DNA from: Paenibacillus pabuli
GTDB lineage: Bacteria > Bacillota > Bacilli > Paenibacillales > Paenibacillaceae
NCBI RefSeq assembly: GCF_039831995.1
Contig: NZ_JBDOIO010000005.1
Span: 434,001-498,000, forward strand
Direction: 5' to 3'
Length of the DNA stretch: 64,000 nt
Positions 52,995 through 62,030 of this stretch are shown piece after piece. The stretch's first letter is position 1, and every line of letters begins with the position of its first letter. The notes under the pieces are model-generated. The model was not told the DNA's origin and did no database searches. It saw only the letters and a program-made list of their open reading frames with translations. Both the position numbers and the translations under genes were made by a program.

Positions 52995-53915
52995 TCACAT
53001 ACCTCCCTTCGCTTGTTGACCCGTGGATCGCATAAGCTCTTCCGTTCGTTTGCGAGCAAGACTCTTTTGTTTCATTGAGCGCTGCATGGTTGGGAAAACA
53101 AGAGCAATAATGACGATTACCGCGGTAATCAGCTTCAGATCAGAAGTATCAAACCATTTGACCTGAAGGGCAAGCGCAACGACAATCCGGTAAATAATCG
53201 AACCGACCACAGCTGCGAGTGTTGCCCAGAATACCGTTCTTGCACCCAGTATGGCTTCCCCGATAATAACAGAGGCCAGTCCGATCACGATCATGCCAAT
53301 CCCCATCGTAATGTCTGCGAAGCCTGATTGCTGTGCAATAAATGCCCCGGACAGTGCAACCAGTCCGTTGGACAGACTGACACCAACAATGGTCGTCACA
53401 TCGGTATTTGCACCGAAGCTGCGGATCATGCGTTTGTTGTCGCCTGTTGCGCGCAATGCCAGTCCGATATCGGTTTTCATAAACAGGTCCAGCATGATTT
53501 TAAACACCAGCACGACAATGATGATCAGTACCATGACATGCTCGCCCGAAAATGGATTATCCATGCCCATAATGGATTTGTTCGGTGCACCCAGGATGCG
53601 CATATTAATCGAGTAGAGGGCGATCATCATCAGAATCCCGGACAACAATCCATTAATTTTGCCTTTGGTATGCAGCAGACCGGTACAGGCCCCAGCTACC
53701 ATTCCTCCAGCCATTGCCGCCAAGCAGGCGAGCCAAGGAGAAAAGTCGTTGGAGATCATAACCGCCGCGATTGCGCCTCCTGTTGTGAAACTTCCATCTA
53801 CGGTAAGATCGGGAAAATCGAGAATACGGAACGTAATATATACGCCAAGTGCCATCAGGGCATATAACAGACCGAGCTCTATTGCCCCTTCAATTGAATT
53901 CCAACTTATACTCAC
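52995..53915 (-). CDS. ABC importer permease, TrpY-like (306 aa)
   Basis: Membrane permease of the branched-chain amino acid/ribose type (PF02653-like), about eight to nine helices. GLLYALMALGVYITFRILDF and DLTVDGSFTTGGAIAAVM are its hallmark. GTG at 53915 is chosen: GGAGG lies 7 bases upstream; the longer frame from 53963 lacks one. It pairs with the PF04392-type binding protein and the ATPase in the order of the Streptococcus trpXYZ importers. The substrate could be tryptophan or another aromatic or nucleoside-like compound; it is not shown by the sequence. Confidence 0.9.
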   Translation of the reverse strand: MSISWNSIEGAIELGLLYALMALGVYITFRILDFPDLTVDGSFTTGGAIAAVMISNDFSPWLACLAAMAGGMVAGACTGLLHTKGKINGLLSGILMMIALYSINMRILGAPNKSIMGMDNPFSGEHVMVLIIIVVLVFKIMLDLFMKTDIGLALRATGDNKRMIRSFGANTDVTTIVGVSLSNGLVALSGAFIAQQSGFADITMGIGMIVIGLASVIIGEAILGARTVFWATLAAVVGSIIYRIVVALALQVKWFDTSDLKLITAVIVIIALVFPTMQRSMKQKSLARKRTEELMRSTGQQAKGGM

Positions 53916-54005
53916 GCTACTTCCTCCCTGTCTATCGAAAAGAATGAGGCGAACCCACTGCACGTCCGCCTCGCATCCGTACTGCCGGGTTATTGTCCGG
54001 TCAGA

Positions 54006-55055
54006 TTATTGAATAATGTTGTTGTCCTGGTCCTGCACTTCAGCCTTCATCTCGTCCGTAACCGTGATGCCTTGAGCTTCAGCCGCTTTAAGATTCAGGA
54101 TCAGATCGAGCTTGTCCGGAACCGTTACTTTCATATCGCCAGGCTTCGTACCATTTTTCAGAATATCCGCAGCCATTTCGCCCACTTGATATCCGTGGTC
54201 ATAGTATTTGAAACCTACGGTAGCAAAAGCACCTTTTTCTACTGTATCCCGGTCACTGGAGAAGAACGGAATTTTGTTGCTGTTTGCTGTCTGAATGATC
54301 GTATCCACCGCGCTGACAACCGAGTTGTCGAGTGTGATGTAGAAGGCATCGACTTTGCCTACCAGAGAGTCCGTTGCCTGTTTAACTTCAGATGTATTCG
54401 TAACTGGGGCTTTAACCAGCTTGATACCATGTGTCGCCAGTGCCTTTTCCGCATTGTCTGCCATAACAACGGCATTCGGCTCACCCTCGTTAATGACCAA
54501 ACCAACGGTTTTGATGTCCGTCATATACTTCGCGATAAAATCAGCCAATTGAACGATCGCCTCCGGATTCGTATCCGATGCACCGGTTACGTTACCGCCT
54601 GGCTTGTCCAGGTTACTAACCAATTTTGCACCAAGCGGGTCCGTCACCGCTGCGAAGAGCAATGGCTTTTCTTTGACCTGCTGAGCCAGAGCCAGTGCAG
54701 ATGGGGTAGCAATCCCGAGCACCAGGTCATTCTTCGAATCACCTGCGATTTTTTGGGCAATGGACAGGTTGTTGGTTGAATCACCTTGTGCATTGTTGTA
54801 GTCAATGGTCAGGTTTTTGTTTTCTTCGATTCCCGCTTCCTTCAGTGCCGCAATAAACCCTTCACGTGTGGCATCCAGGGATGGATGTTCCACGATTTGC
54901 GAAATGGCAATGCGATAGGATTTCTCTGCAGTACCTTCACTTGCTGTAGTACTGGATCCTTCGGATTCCGTACCCGTATTGCTGTTATTTCCGCAACCTG
55001 CTGCTACAATCATTGAGGCAACCATCATCAGTGACATCCAGAATTTCTTTTTCAT
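54006..55055 (-). CDS. ABC importer substrate-binding lipoprotein, TrpX/PF04392-like (349 aa)
   Basis: Lipoprotein with lipobox VAAGC, Cys at residue 21, then a Ser/Thr-rich tether. YRIAISQIVEHPSLDATREG is the start of the ABC_sub_bind (TrpX) fold, and VTGASDTNPEAIVQLADFI and FFSSDRDTVEKGAFATVGF are typical inner motifs. The ATG follows GAGAGGGG. First gene of the operon, with a leader of about 175 bases from the predicted promoter at 55238-55266. Confidence 0.92.
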   Translation of the reverse strand: MKKKFWMSLMMVASMIVAAGCGNNSNTGTESEGSSTTASEGTAEKSYRIAISQIVEHPSLDATREGFIAALKEAGIEENKNLTIDYNNAQGDSTNNLSIAQKIAGDSKNDLVLGIATPSALALAQQVKEKPLLFAAVTDPLGAKLVSNLDKPGGNVTGASDTNPEAIVQLADFIAKYMTDIKTVGLVINEGEPNAVVMADNAEKALATHGIKLVKAPVTNTSEVKQATDSLVGKVDAFYITLDNSVVSAVDTIIQTANSNKIPFFSSDRDTVEKGAFATVGFKYYDHGYQVGEMAADILKNGTKPGDMKVTVPDKLDLILNLKAAEAQGITVTDEMKAEVQDQDNNIIQ

Positions 55056-55149
55056 GTGAGAACCCCTCTCCCTCTTCTAAATGTTGTTGCCCTTCTCCTC
55101 ATTCAAGTGACACGATAGGGCGGGACAAAGCGAACGCTTCAACGCATTG

Positions 55150-55170
55150 TTGCTTTTATCGACAAAAGCA
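55150..55170 (-). repeat. Hairpin in the leader of the ABC importer operon
   Basis: The minus strand contains TGCTTTT-GTCGAT-AAAAGCA, a perfect 7-bp stem in the middle of the leader. It is not followed by a T-run. No T-box or other known riboswitch core was recognised in the leader. Confidence 0.4.
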
Positions 55171-55237
55171 GACAAACATAGACGTTCCTCATGCAACTGA
55201 AGTCCATGACTCGTATTGGTCATTTTGTGTTTCTCTA

Positions 55238-55266
55238 ATATTAAGGTGCGACTTCTTTCCCGTCAA
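55238..55266 (-). promoter_or_regulatory. Promoter of the ABC importer operon
   Basis: Minus strand: TTGACG (55261-55266), 17-base spacer, TAATAT (55238-55243). The transcript leader to the first start codon is about 175 bases. Confidence 0.65.
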
Positions 55267-55327
55267 TGGTTGAACCGCTTCCAATTTGGTTTGATTTCTA
55301 AGGTGTGATAGAAAACATGACACCCAA

Positions 55328-55366
55328 TAAAAAAAGAGACTGTTTCGAATAATCGAAACAATCTCT
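55328..55366 (-). terminator. Terminator of the trhO-sufR-like operon
   Basis: AGAGA and TGTTTCGA pair with TCGAAACA and TCTCT around ATAA, then TTTTTTTATT on the minus strand. Confidence 0.85.
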
Positions 55367-55375
55367 AGTCGTACA

Positions 55376-56023
55376 CTAATTCCCCGCGGCTTCGCGAATC
55401 TGATATGTGCATTTCTTGCCACCTTCAGCGTAACATTCCGTGCGCTCGACATCCGCCTGCAATAAGGAGCGAAACAGATCCAGTTCACAGCGACAAGCCT
55501 GACGGTATACGCTCGCTACCTGTACAATCGGACAGTTCAGCTCTGTCAGCACATAAGAACCGTCTTCTTCTCTCGACGCGTCAGCCATGTAGCCATTAGC
55601 ATTTTGGATTCGTGCCAATTCCTCCACACGCCCGGCCAGATCCTGGCCCTCCATCTGTGGCAATTTGCTGCGGAGCAGCTTATCCCGCCGGCTCTCGAAC
55701 AACGTGTCTACAATTCCTTCACCGGCCGACTCCGTCAATTCTTCCAGCAACTCAAGTGTAAGCGATGGGTAGGATTTAGGAAAAAAGCCATCTCCGCGTG
55801 CGGTTAAATGGTATACCGAAGATGGGCGTCCAGCTGTGGCTCTGGCTTCCCGGACTTCAATAAGTCCGTCCTGCTCCAGTGCCGTCAGATGACGACGAAT
55901 CGCCATCCCGGTCAGTCCCAGTTCGGCCGTCATTTCTCTTGCGGTCATCGTGCCCTGCCGCTTCAGCATGAACAAAATCCGTTCACGCGTCGTCATTTCG
56001 TCTTCACGCTTCACGTGCAGCAC
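55376..56023 (-). CDS. SufR-like HTH regulator with Cys ligands (215 aa)
   Basis: DeoR/ArsR-type winged helix (residues ~10-75; MTAREMTAELGLTGMAIRRH) joined to a C-terminal sensor. In that part, NCPIVQVASVY, CRCELDLF, a Cys in RTECYAEGG and KKCTYQI give Cys spacing like the Fe-S ligands of SufR. SufR represses suf genes when the cluster is present. The start is GTG at 56023 with GGAG 5 bases upstream. It lies 12 bases after trhO, so the two form an operon ending in a strong terminator. No suf genes are in the window, so the target may be elsewhere. Confidence 0.82.
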   Translation of the reverse strand: MLHVKREDEMTTRERILFMLKRQGTMTAREMTAELGLTGMAIRRHLTALEQDGLIEVREARATAGRPSSVYHLTARGDGFFPKSYPSLTLELLEELTESAGEGIVDTLFESRRDKLLRSKLPQMEGQDLAGRVEELARIQNANGYMADASREEDGSYVLTELNCPIVQVASVYRQACRCELDLFRSLLQADVERTECYAEGGKKCTYQIREAAGN

Positions 56024-56035
56024 CTGCTCTCCTGC

Positions 56036-56923
56036 TTAAGCGTGTACCGGTGCTGCCTCCCGGCAGGCATCCGAGCAAAAGCGGTTATGCGTCTCTTCGC
56101 AATCCTCACAGCACACATGCTGCAGGTTGCAGGTTGGACAATTAATATATCGGTCATGTGTCGTTCCACAGTGATAACAGCTGGCAATGACGATATCTTC
56201 ATCTGTCCGGTTAATTGGCACAGAGATGCGTTCGTCAAACACATAGCATTTGCCATCGAACAGACGGCCTTGTACCTCAGGGTCCTTACCGTAGGTCACG
56301 ATGCCGCCTTCCAGTTGAGCCACGTCCTGGAACCCTTCATTGATCATGAAACCGGTCAGCTTCTCGCAGCGAATGCCGCCAGTACAGTAGGTAATGATCT
56401 TTTTGTCCTTCATGTCGCCCAGATTCTCCCGAATCCAATCCGGAAACTCACGGAACGACTCGACATCCGGACGAATGGCTCCGCGGAAATGACCGATTTC
56501 GTATTCATAGTCATTGCGGCCATCGATAACGATGACGTCATCACGTTGCAAATGCTCATGGAACTCCTTCGGCGAGAGGCGTTTGCCGCTAGTCACGTTC
56601 GGATCCAGATCTTCGTCCACGCGGAAGGTTACCAGCTCCGCTTTGTGACGAACGAATATTTTTTTGAACGCATGCTCTTCCACGTCATCAATCTTGAACA
56701 CCATATCGCTGAACAGCGGATTGGCATGCATGTCCTTCATGTATTGCTCCGTTTGCTCCGGCGTGCCGGACACGGTGCCGTTAATGCCTTCCGCTGCAAT
56801 CAGAATGCGGCCTTTTACACCCAGGTCCTTGCAGTATTGCAGATGTTCTTGGGTAAACGTCTCGGGGTCTTCAATCTTCACGAACTTATAATATAAAAGC
56901 ACGCGGTACGCGCTGTTACACAT
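56036..56923 (-). CDS. trhO: tRNA uridine(34) hydroxylase TrhO / rhodanese-like protein (295 aa)
   Basis: Hydroxylates the wobble uridine of certain tRNAs, using oxygen. An N-terminal acylphosphatase-like domain ([20 protein letters not shown]) precedes a rhodanese domain with active Cys in [11 protein letters not shown]. The C-terminal ~40 residues are Cys-rich ([19 protein letters not shown]) and probably bind zinc. ATG at 56923 is preferred; AGGTGAT lies just upstream. It is cotranscribed with the SufR-like gene. A promoter TTGACT-N18-TAAACT is visible at 57078-57107. Confidence 0.93.
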   Translation of the reverse strand: MCNSAYRVLLYYKFVKIEDPETFTQEHLQYCKDLGVKGRILIAAEGINGTVSGTPEQTEQYMKDMHANPLFSDMVFKIDDVEEHAFKKIFVRHKAELVTFRVDEDLDPNVTSGKRLSPKEFHEHLQRDDVIVIDGRNDYEYEIGHFRGAIRPDVESFREFPDWIRENLGDMKDKKIITYCTGGIRCEKLTGFMINEGFQDVAQLEGGIVTYGKDPEVQGRLFDGKCYVFDERISVPINRTDEDIVIASCYHCGTTHDRYINCPTCNLQHVCCEDCEETHNRFCSDACREAAPVHA

Positions 56924-57340
56924 GTGTATCACCTGTTCCTATTCCATGTTGATATTGGCCGGATCATCCGACAAGCCTACAACGTTGCAACCTTGCTTAT
57001 TAAAAAAGAAAATAAACAGCCGCCCGAAACATCGTCTCGAACTGCTGCCCAACATACGACTTTTATTCCTGCCCTCTAGTTTATCGGAAGCGGAAGGGCT
57101 TAGTCAATATAAATGTATAGAAAGGGATGAAAGTTATGGAACATTTTAACCATAATTGAGTTGTCTCTGGAAGATATCAAAATTTATTTTAAATTTGAAT
57201 TAAATTCATATTCATTTTTGCCTGCGTATCCAGTACACTATGCTCATCATTATATGGCTTACTATTGTAAATCAGGAAAGTACAGTGGACGGGAATAAGC
57301 ATAACGTGAACATATTTATGAAGAAAATGGGGATGAAATT
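56924..57340. other. Intergenic region, trhO and SLH gene promoters
   Basis: About 400 AT-rich bases between divergent genes. On the minus strand TTGACT (57102-57107), 18-base spacer and TAAACT (57078-57083) form a plausible trhO promoter. A 13-base palindrome TGAATT-A-AATTCA is at 57196-57208. No convincing promoter was found for the plus-strand SLH gene, so its control may use a non-housekeeping sigma factor. Confidence 0.5.
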
Positions 57341-60300
57341 GTGAGTTTAACGCTGTTAAAAAAAGTAAGTCTCATGTGGTTGGTATTTCTAATCGGACTC
57401 AGTGGTCTTTGGAATAACTTCGGCATGATACAAAAGGTGAACGCCGCAGCGGCGGAGCCCTATCTTGGTGAGATCAGATTATTTCCGTACAATGCAACAC
57501 CTACAGGATGGATGCCAGCCAAAGGACAGACCATGTCAGTCACTCAAAATTCCGATCTTTTCTCACTGCTTGGACGTAAATTTGGGGGCGATGGAGTAAA
57601 AACATTTGCATTACCTAATCTATCCGGTGCTGCACCTGATGGCATGGGCTATTATATAGCCATAACCGGAATTTTCCCTTCCCGTGAAGAGGGCGTGGGA
57701 GGTAATGCGAGGTCCGCCCTTGGAGAAGTCCGTCTGTTTCCGTATCAGTTTACCCCCCAGGGATGGTTAGCAGCGAATGGTCAAGAGGTCTCCACATCCA
57801 CCTACAGTGATTTATATTCGATGATAGGGACGTCCTATGGTGGAAACGGAAGTACAACATTCAAACTACCGAGTTTACCCAAAACAGATGATAATATCAT
57901 CTATGCAATTTCCACTGATCCAACCAGCCGTGCTGAGAATGGAACAGGTATCGAGTATGTAGGCGAGATTATCCCCATGCTGGTTACTCTCACGACGAAT
58001 AATTGGGTATTAGCTAATGGCTCGACACTCCCTACCAACAGTAACCAACCTTTATTCAGCCTATTGGGCACCAAGTTTGGTGGTGATGGCCAGGTGAGTT
58101 TTAAAGTACCTAATCTCAACAGCAACCAATCCGCTTTGGTTTATTACGTTGCGAACGCAGGAGTATTCCCCACTCTGGACTTCGGACAGCTTCCGGAAGC
58201 AATCGATGATACCTATACTACCAATCAAAACTCCGCTTTGGTTGTTCCTGCACCAGGCGTGCTAGCCAATGATAGGGATGCTTCTACTGCTATTTTGAGA
58301 AGTGGGCCGATGTACGGAACACTCGTTATGAATGCCGACGGTTCGTTTACTTATACTCCGAGTGCCAATTATGTGGGAACCGACAGTTTCACTTATAGTG
58401 CTTACAATGAATGGGGCACCAGTGTTCCAGTGGCAGTTTCCATAACCGTTGAGCAAACTACAGCTCCAATCATTAGCGGTGTAGTCGAGAGCACTGTATA
58501 CAATCAAGCGGTCACACCTAGCTTTAATAGTGGTACGGCCCTGCTGAATGGCGCTGCATTTACAAGTGGCACTACCGTCACGGCAGATGGTGATTATACC
58601 CTGGCCGTTACCAATAGCATTGGTACAACAACGATTCACTTTACGGTAGATACCCATCCCCCTGTTGTCACAGGCGTGACCCAGAACGGCGTCTATAACG
58701 TTAGTCCCGTGATCAGCTTTAATGAAGGAACTGCAACCCTCAATGGTTCCCCATTCAATAATGGAGATACAGTCCAAACTGAAGGAGAACATGTACTGAT
58801 TGTTACTGATCGTGCAGGCAACACGACGACGATTCAATTTAGTTTTTATACGCCACGGACGATCCATTTTGACAGTAATGGCGGTTCAGATGTGCCTGAA
58901 CAACACGTGAATTACGGTGACCAATCTGCCAAACCTGCCGATCCAACCAAAGCTGGGCACACTTTCGCTGGATGGTTCACCGATTCAGGTTTGAGTCAGG
59001 CCTTCGACTTTAACAACACAGCCGTAACTACCGATCTTACCTTGTATGCAAAATGGACGATCAATTCCTACACCGTTAACTTCGATTCTAATGGTGGTAC
59101 GGCGGTTGATGATCAGTCTGTTCAATACGGAGAGTTAGCGACAGCTCCGGTCGATCCAACCCTAGCTGGACACACCTTCGCTGGATGGTTCACCGATTCA
59201 GGTTTGAGTCAGCGTTTCGACTTTGATAATAGAGCCGTAACTGGCGATCTTACCCTGTATGCAAAATGGACGATTAACTCCTACACCGTTAACTTTGACT
59301 CTAACGGCGGTACAGCGGTCGATGATCAGTCTGTTCAATACGGGAAGTTAGCGACAGCTCCGGTCGATCCAACCCTAGCTGGACACATCTTCGCTGGATG
59401 GTTCACCGATTCACGTTTGAGTCAGGCTTTTGACTTTGACAACACAGTCGTAACAGGTGATATCACCCTGTATGCAAAATGGACAGCCGACAAATACACC
59501 ATCTCCTTCAATTCGCTTGGAGGATCTACCGTAGCTGATGTAACGGTTGAGCACGGGGATAAGCTTACAGCTCCACCTTCACCAAGCCGTTCAGGCTACA
59601 CGTTTGTCGGATGGTATGCCGATTCTGAGTTGAAGACGCCGTTCGACTTTGATCAAACGGAGATTCTTTCCGATCTAACCTTATATGCAAAATGGAACGT
59701 GATTCCTTCTCCACCATCAGGCGGCAATGGCAATAACAGTGGTGGCTCCGGTAGCCAGAATAGTAACGGATCGAGTGGTAATTCCTCGCCATCTAATACG
59801 ATAAACTCAACTAATGGTCGTTTAACGCTGGCAGCGGGGCAGGCAGGGCAAGTAAGTTTGGGCGATGGCATCACGTTAACCATTCCTGCCGGGGCGATGA
59901 ATCAGGAACTGAAGATCACCATTGATCCGGTTAAAGATTCATCTGATCTGCTGACCAACCAGGCCCAACTGCTGAGCCCGGTATATGAACTTCTCAAAAA
60001 TGTCCCACAGAATTTCGATAAATCCGTAACATTGAAGATGGCCTTCGATGGATCAGGCTTGCGAAGCAATCAGTGGGCTGAACTATTCTATTTTGATGAA
60101 CAAGATAAAACGTGGCATTCCGCTGGAGAATCCTCTATGGAGGGGAAAAAGATCCAGGTGCACGTAGATCATTTCACCAAATTTGCTGTATTCGCGGTTG
60201 ATCAGCCCAATGTTCCAGCAGAAGGGGCGTTAAACGATATACAAGGTCACTGGGCAGAAGAGCTCATTCAACAGGCCGTCCGTGAAGGCATCGTGAAGGG

Positions 60301-60751
60301 ATATGCGGATGGATCGTTCAAACCAAACGCATCCGTTACACGTGCCGAATTCACAGTGATGCTGATGAACAAGCTGCAAAACGATTCCACAGAAGCTCCT
60401 TTAACTTTTACCGACCGCTCAAGCATAGGTGCCTGGGCACAGACTGCCGTAGCGCGCGCCGTGCAAGCAGGGATCATTCAGGGAGACTCAAGTGGCGCCT
60501 TCCATCCAAATGATGCCGTAACCCGTGCGGAGATGGCTGTCATGGTAGCGAATGCACTGCAATTGAAAGCAGAGTCTGGCACCAGCTCAACCTTTGCAGA
60601 CGACGAACAGATTCCTGTGTGGGCGAGAGCTGCGGTTGCCGGAATGCAAAAGTCCGGGTTGTTGAACGGTAAAGGATTCAACATCTTTGCTCCAAGAGAT
60701 AACACGACGCGTGCCGAAGCAGTGAAGCTGCTGCTGAGTATGCAAAAATAA
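57341..60751 (+). CDS. SLH-anchored protein with three phage-tail-collar modules (1136 aa)
   Basis: Secreted cell-wall protein. Signal peptide: residues ~1-35. Residues ~42-280 contain three repeats of a tail-collar/MdpB-like module, each with a GEIRLFPYNATPTGWMPAKG-type start and LLGRKFGGDGVKTFALPNL-type end. Residues ~287-370 are a cadherin/VCBS-like module (DDTYTTNQ...DSFTYSA), then two small Ig-like modules (to ~500). Four InlB-type B-repeats of ~70 residues (each with NFDSNGG, WFTDSGLSQ and LTLYAKW) fill ~507-787. After a Gly/Asn/Ser linker comes a ZU5-like domain (~828-930) and three SLH domains (~960-1136) that bind cell-wall polymers. Start GTG 57341 (GGGGATG upstream). Collar modules are usual in phage tail proteins, unusual on S-layer-type proteins. 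Confidence 0.9.
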   Translation: MSLTLLKKVSLMWLVFLIGLSGLWNNFGMIQKVNAAAAEPYLGEIRLFPYNATPTGWMPAKGQTMSVTQNSDLFSLLGRKFGGDGVKTFALPNLSGAAPDGMGYYIAITGIFPSREEGVGGNARSALGEVRLFPYQFTPQGWLAANGQEVSTSTYSDLYSMIGTSYGGNGSTTFKLPSLPKTDDNIIYAISTDPTSRAENGTGIEYVGEIIPMLVTLTTNNWVLANGSTLPTNSNQPLFSLLGTKFGGDGQVSFKVPNLNSNQSALVYYVANAGVFPTLDFGQLPEAIDDTYTTNQNSALVVPAPGVLANDRDASTAILRSGPMYGTLVMNADGSFTYTPSANYVGTDSFTYSAYNEWGTSVPVAVSITVEQTTAPIISGVVESTVYNQAVTPSFNSGTALLNGAAFTSGTTVTADGDYTLAVTNSIGTTTIHFTVDTHPPVVTGVTQNGVYNVSPVISFNEGTATLNGSPFNNGDTVQTEGEHVLIVTDRAGNTTTIQFSFYTPRTIHFDSNGGSDVPEQHVNYGDQSAKPADPTKAGHTFAGWFTDSGLSQAFDFNNTAVTTDLTLYAKWTINSYTVNFDSNGGTAVDDQSVQYGELATAPVDPTLAGHTFAGWFTDSGLSQRFDFDNRAVTGDLTLYAKWTINSYTVNFDSNGGTAVDDQSVQYGKLATAPVDPTLAGHIFAGWFTDSRLSQAFDFDNTVVTGDITLYAKWTADKYTISFNSLGGSTVADVTVEHGDKLTAPPSPSRSGYTFVGWYADSELKTPFDFDQTEILSDLTLYAKWNVIPSPPSGGNGNNSGGSGSQNSNGSSGNSSPSNTINSTNGRLTLAAGQAGQVSLGDGITLTIPAGAMNQELKITIDPVKDSSDLLTNQAQLLSPVYELLKNVPQNFDKSVTLKMAFDGSGLRSNQWAELFYFDEQDKTWHSAGESSMEGKKIQVHVDHFTKFAVFAVDQPNVPAEGALNDIQGHWAEELIQQAVREGIVKGYADGSFKPNASVTRAEFTVMLMNKLQNDSTEAPLTFTDRSSIGAWAQTAVARAVQAGIIQGDSSGAFHPNDAVTRAEMAVMVANALQLKAESGTSSTFADDEQIPVWARAAVAGMQKSGLLNGKGFNIFAPRDNTTRAEAVKLLLSMQK
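59064..59487 (+). repeat. Tandem 210-base DNA repeats in the SLH gene
   Basis: Two adjacent copies of the InlB-type repeat (about 59064-59273 and 59274-59483) are nearly identical at DNA level, with a few substitutions, indicating recent duplication. They encode 70-residue beta-grasp repeats. Recombination between them could change copy number. Confidence 0.75.
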
Positions 60752-60766
60752 GCTCTCCTAAATAAA

Positions 60767-60845
60767 AGCCTGTGTTCTGGCAGCCTCCTCTCTGAACTGT
60801 ATAAAACAGTTGGAGAGGAACTGCCCCAGAACACAGGCTCTTTAC
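60767..60845 (+). terminator. Large terminator of the SLH gene
   Basis: AGCCTGTGTTCTGG (60767-60780) pairs with CCAGAACACAGGCT (60826-60839); inside, CCTCTC and ACTGT find partners too. The T-run after it is short (TCTTTACTTT). Confidence 0.75.
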
Positions 60846-60921
60846 TTTATTACGAATACGGAATGCGGATACGGTGAAACTGCCCATCAATGCGGAAGAC
60901 GTTAACAGCACGCACCACTTC

Positions 60922-60950
60922 TTGACACGAATAGAACCGAGATATAAAAT
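60922..60950 (+). promoter_or_regulatory. Promoter of the TetR-SMR operon
   Basis: TTGACA (60922-60927), 17-base spacer, TAAAAT (60945-60950), an almost perfect housekeeping promoter. AT-rich palindromic AAAATATTTT lies downstream, before the start codon, and could be the repressor site. Confidence 0.7.
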
Positions 60951-61024
60951 ACATAAAAACGAAGGAAAACAAAATATTTTATTTATTTTCCAAACGATCC
61001 TATTGATTATAAGGAGGCATGATC

Positions 61025-61594
61025 ATGAGCAAAGAACGCATTCTTGATGCTGCCCGTACTGAAGTAATCCGCGGTGGCTTTCGCTTCAGCATGAATGACT
61101 TGTCCAAACAACTTGGTATGAGCACCAAGACGGTATACGAGTTCTTTTCTTCCAAGGAGGACTTGCTCAAGGATTTACTCGATGCCTCACTGGCCGAGAT
61201 CGTTCAGAAAGAGCAACAGCTTATGAGTAATAGTTCGCTCTCTATTCCATCCAAGTTAAGACAAGCCCTTGTCATGCTGCCTGATGATCTAGGCATGTTT
61301 GATCTTCAGCGTTTGTCTGAATTACAGCGTTATTACCCCGCTGTCTGGAGCCAATTAGATCGGTTTATAGCGAGTCATTGGGATGAGATCAGACAATTGA
61401 TACATACAGGACAAGCATCTGGTGAACTGCGTTCATTTGATACCGACGTTTTTGTACAAGTCTATATTGGCGGCTTATACAGGTTAATGGAACAGCCTGC
61501 AAAGGGTTCATGGAATGGTAGCACCTTATCGGCAGCACTGCAGGAGATGGTCGATATGTTGCTGGAAGGCGTTCTTCCAAAGGAGGGACCATAA
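61025..61594 (+). CDS. TetR family regulator, YvaF-like (189 aa)
   Basis: N-terminal TetR helix-turn-helix (residues ~3-50: RILDAARTEVIRGGFRFSMN, then SKQLGMSTKTVYEFFSSKED) and a variable ligand domain. ATG at 61025 follows AAGGAGG by 7 bases. Its last codon overlaps the start of the SMR gene. It probably represses its own operon from the strong promoter upstream. The same set of genes, yvaF-yvaE-yvaD, occurs in Bacillus subtilis. Confidence 0.9.
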   Translation: MSKERILDAARTEVIRGGFRFSMNDLSKQLGMSTKTVYEFFSSKEDLLKDLLDASLAEIVQKEQQLMSNSSLSIPSKLRQALVMLPDDLGMFDLQRLSELQRYYPAVWSQLDRFIASHWDEIRQLIHTGQASGELRSFDTDVFVQVYIGGLYRLMEQPAKGSWNGSTLSAALQEMVDMLLEGVLPKEGP

Positions 61595-62028
61595 TGGCTT
61601 GGTTATGGCTCTCTGTAGCCGTTTTATTTGAAGTGGCCGGGACGATTTCCATGAAAATGTCTGAAGGATTAAGCAAACCTGGACTCGCAGTGCTTATGGG
61701 TATTTTTTATCTCATTAGTTTTGGGGTCATGAGTCTCGCGCTCAAAGATATTCCGGTTAGTATCGCCTATGCCATATGGTCCGGAGCTGGGATCACCATT
61801 CTGGCTGTGGTTGGGCTATTCTCGTTTCAGGAACCGATGACTTGGCTGAAGGCAGGATCACTGCTGCTTATTATTCTCGGTGTGGCTGGATTACGCATGG
61901 GAAGCCCTGAAGCGAAAGTACCCAAGAACGAATCTATCCACCAGGTAGCAGATTATCCATCTTCCGTGTTGGCATGGGATGTCTCCCTACATCGTGGTGC
62001 TGAATCAAAACCGACTAAGGAGGAATGA
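61594..62028 (+). CDS. Small multidrug resistance (SMR) exporter, YvaE-like (144 aa)
   Basis: Four-helix drug/proton antiporter subunit. The essential Glu in helix 1 is present in LFEVAGTISMK (residue 13), and the helix 3 motif AIWSGAGITILAVVGLFSF is typical. It is 144 residues, about 35 longer than EmrE, with a polar tail of unknown purpose. Its start codon overlaps the TetR stop by 1 base. Likely dimeric in the membrane and regulated by the preceding gene. Confidence 0.9.
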   Translation: MAWLWLSVAVLFEVAGTISMKMSEGLSKPGLAVLMGIFYLISFGVMSLALKDIPVSIAYAIWSGAGITILAVVGLFSFQEPMTWLKAGSLLLIILGVAGLRMGSPEAKVPKNESIHQVADYPSSVLAWDVSLHRGAESKPTKEE

Positions 62029-62030
62029 CA

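Noticed and set aside
55056..55230. T-box riboswitch expected before a TrpXYZ-like operon
   Set aside because: No T-box core, specifier loop or antiterminator/terminator pair could be found in the leader.
55808..56896. Plus-strand open frame (362 codons) opposite trhO
   Set aside because: It runs antisense to a well-conserved tRNA-modifying gene and spans its gap with the next gene.
58860..59700. Regular repeats that could suggest a CRISPR array or satellite
   Set aside because: They are in-frame InlB-type protein repeats of ~210 bases, without spacers or cas genes.
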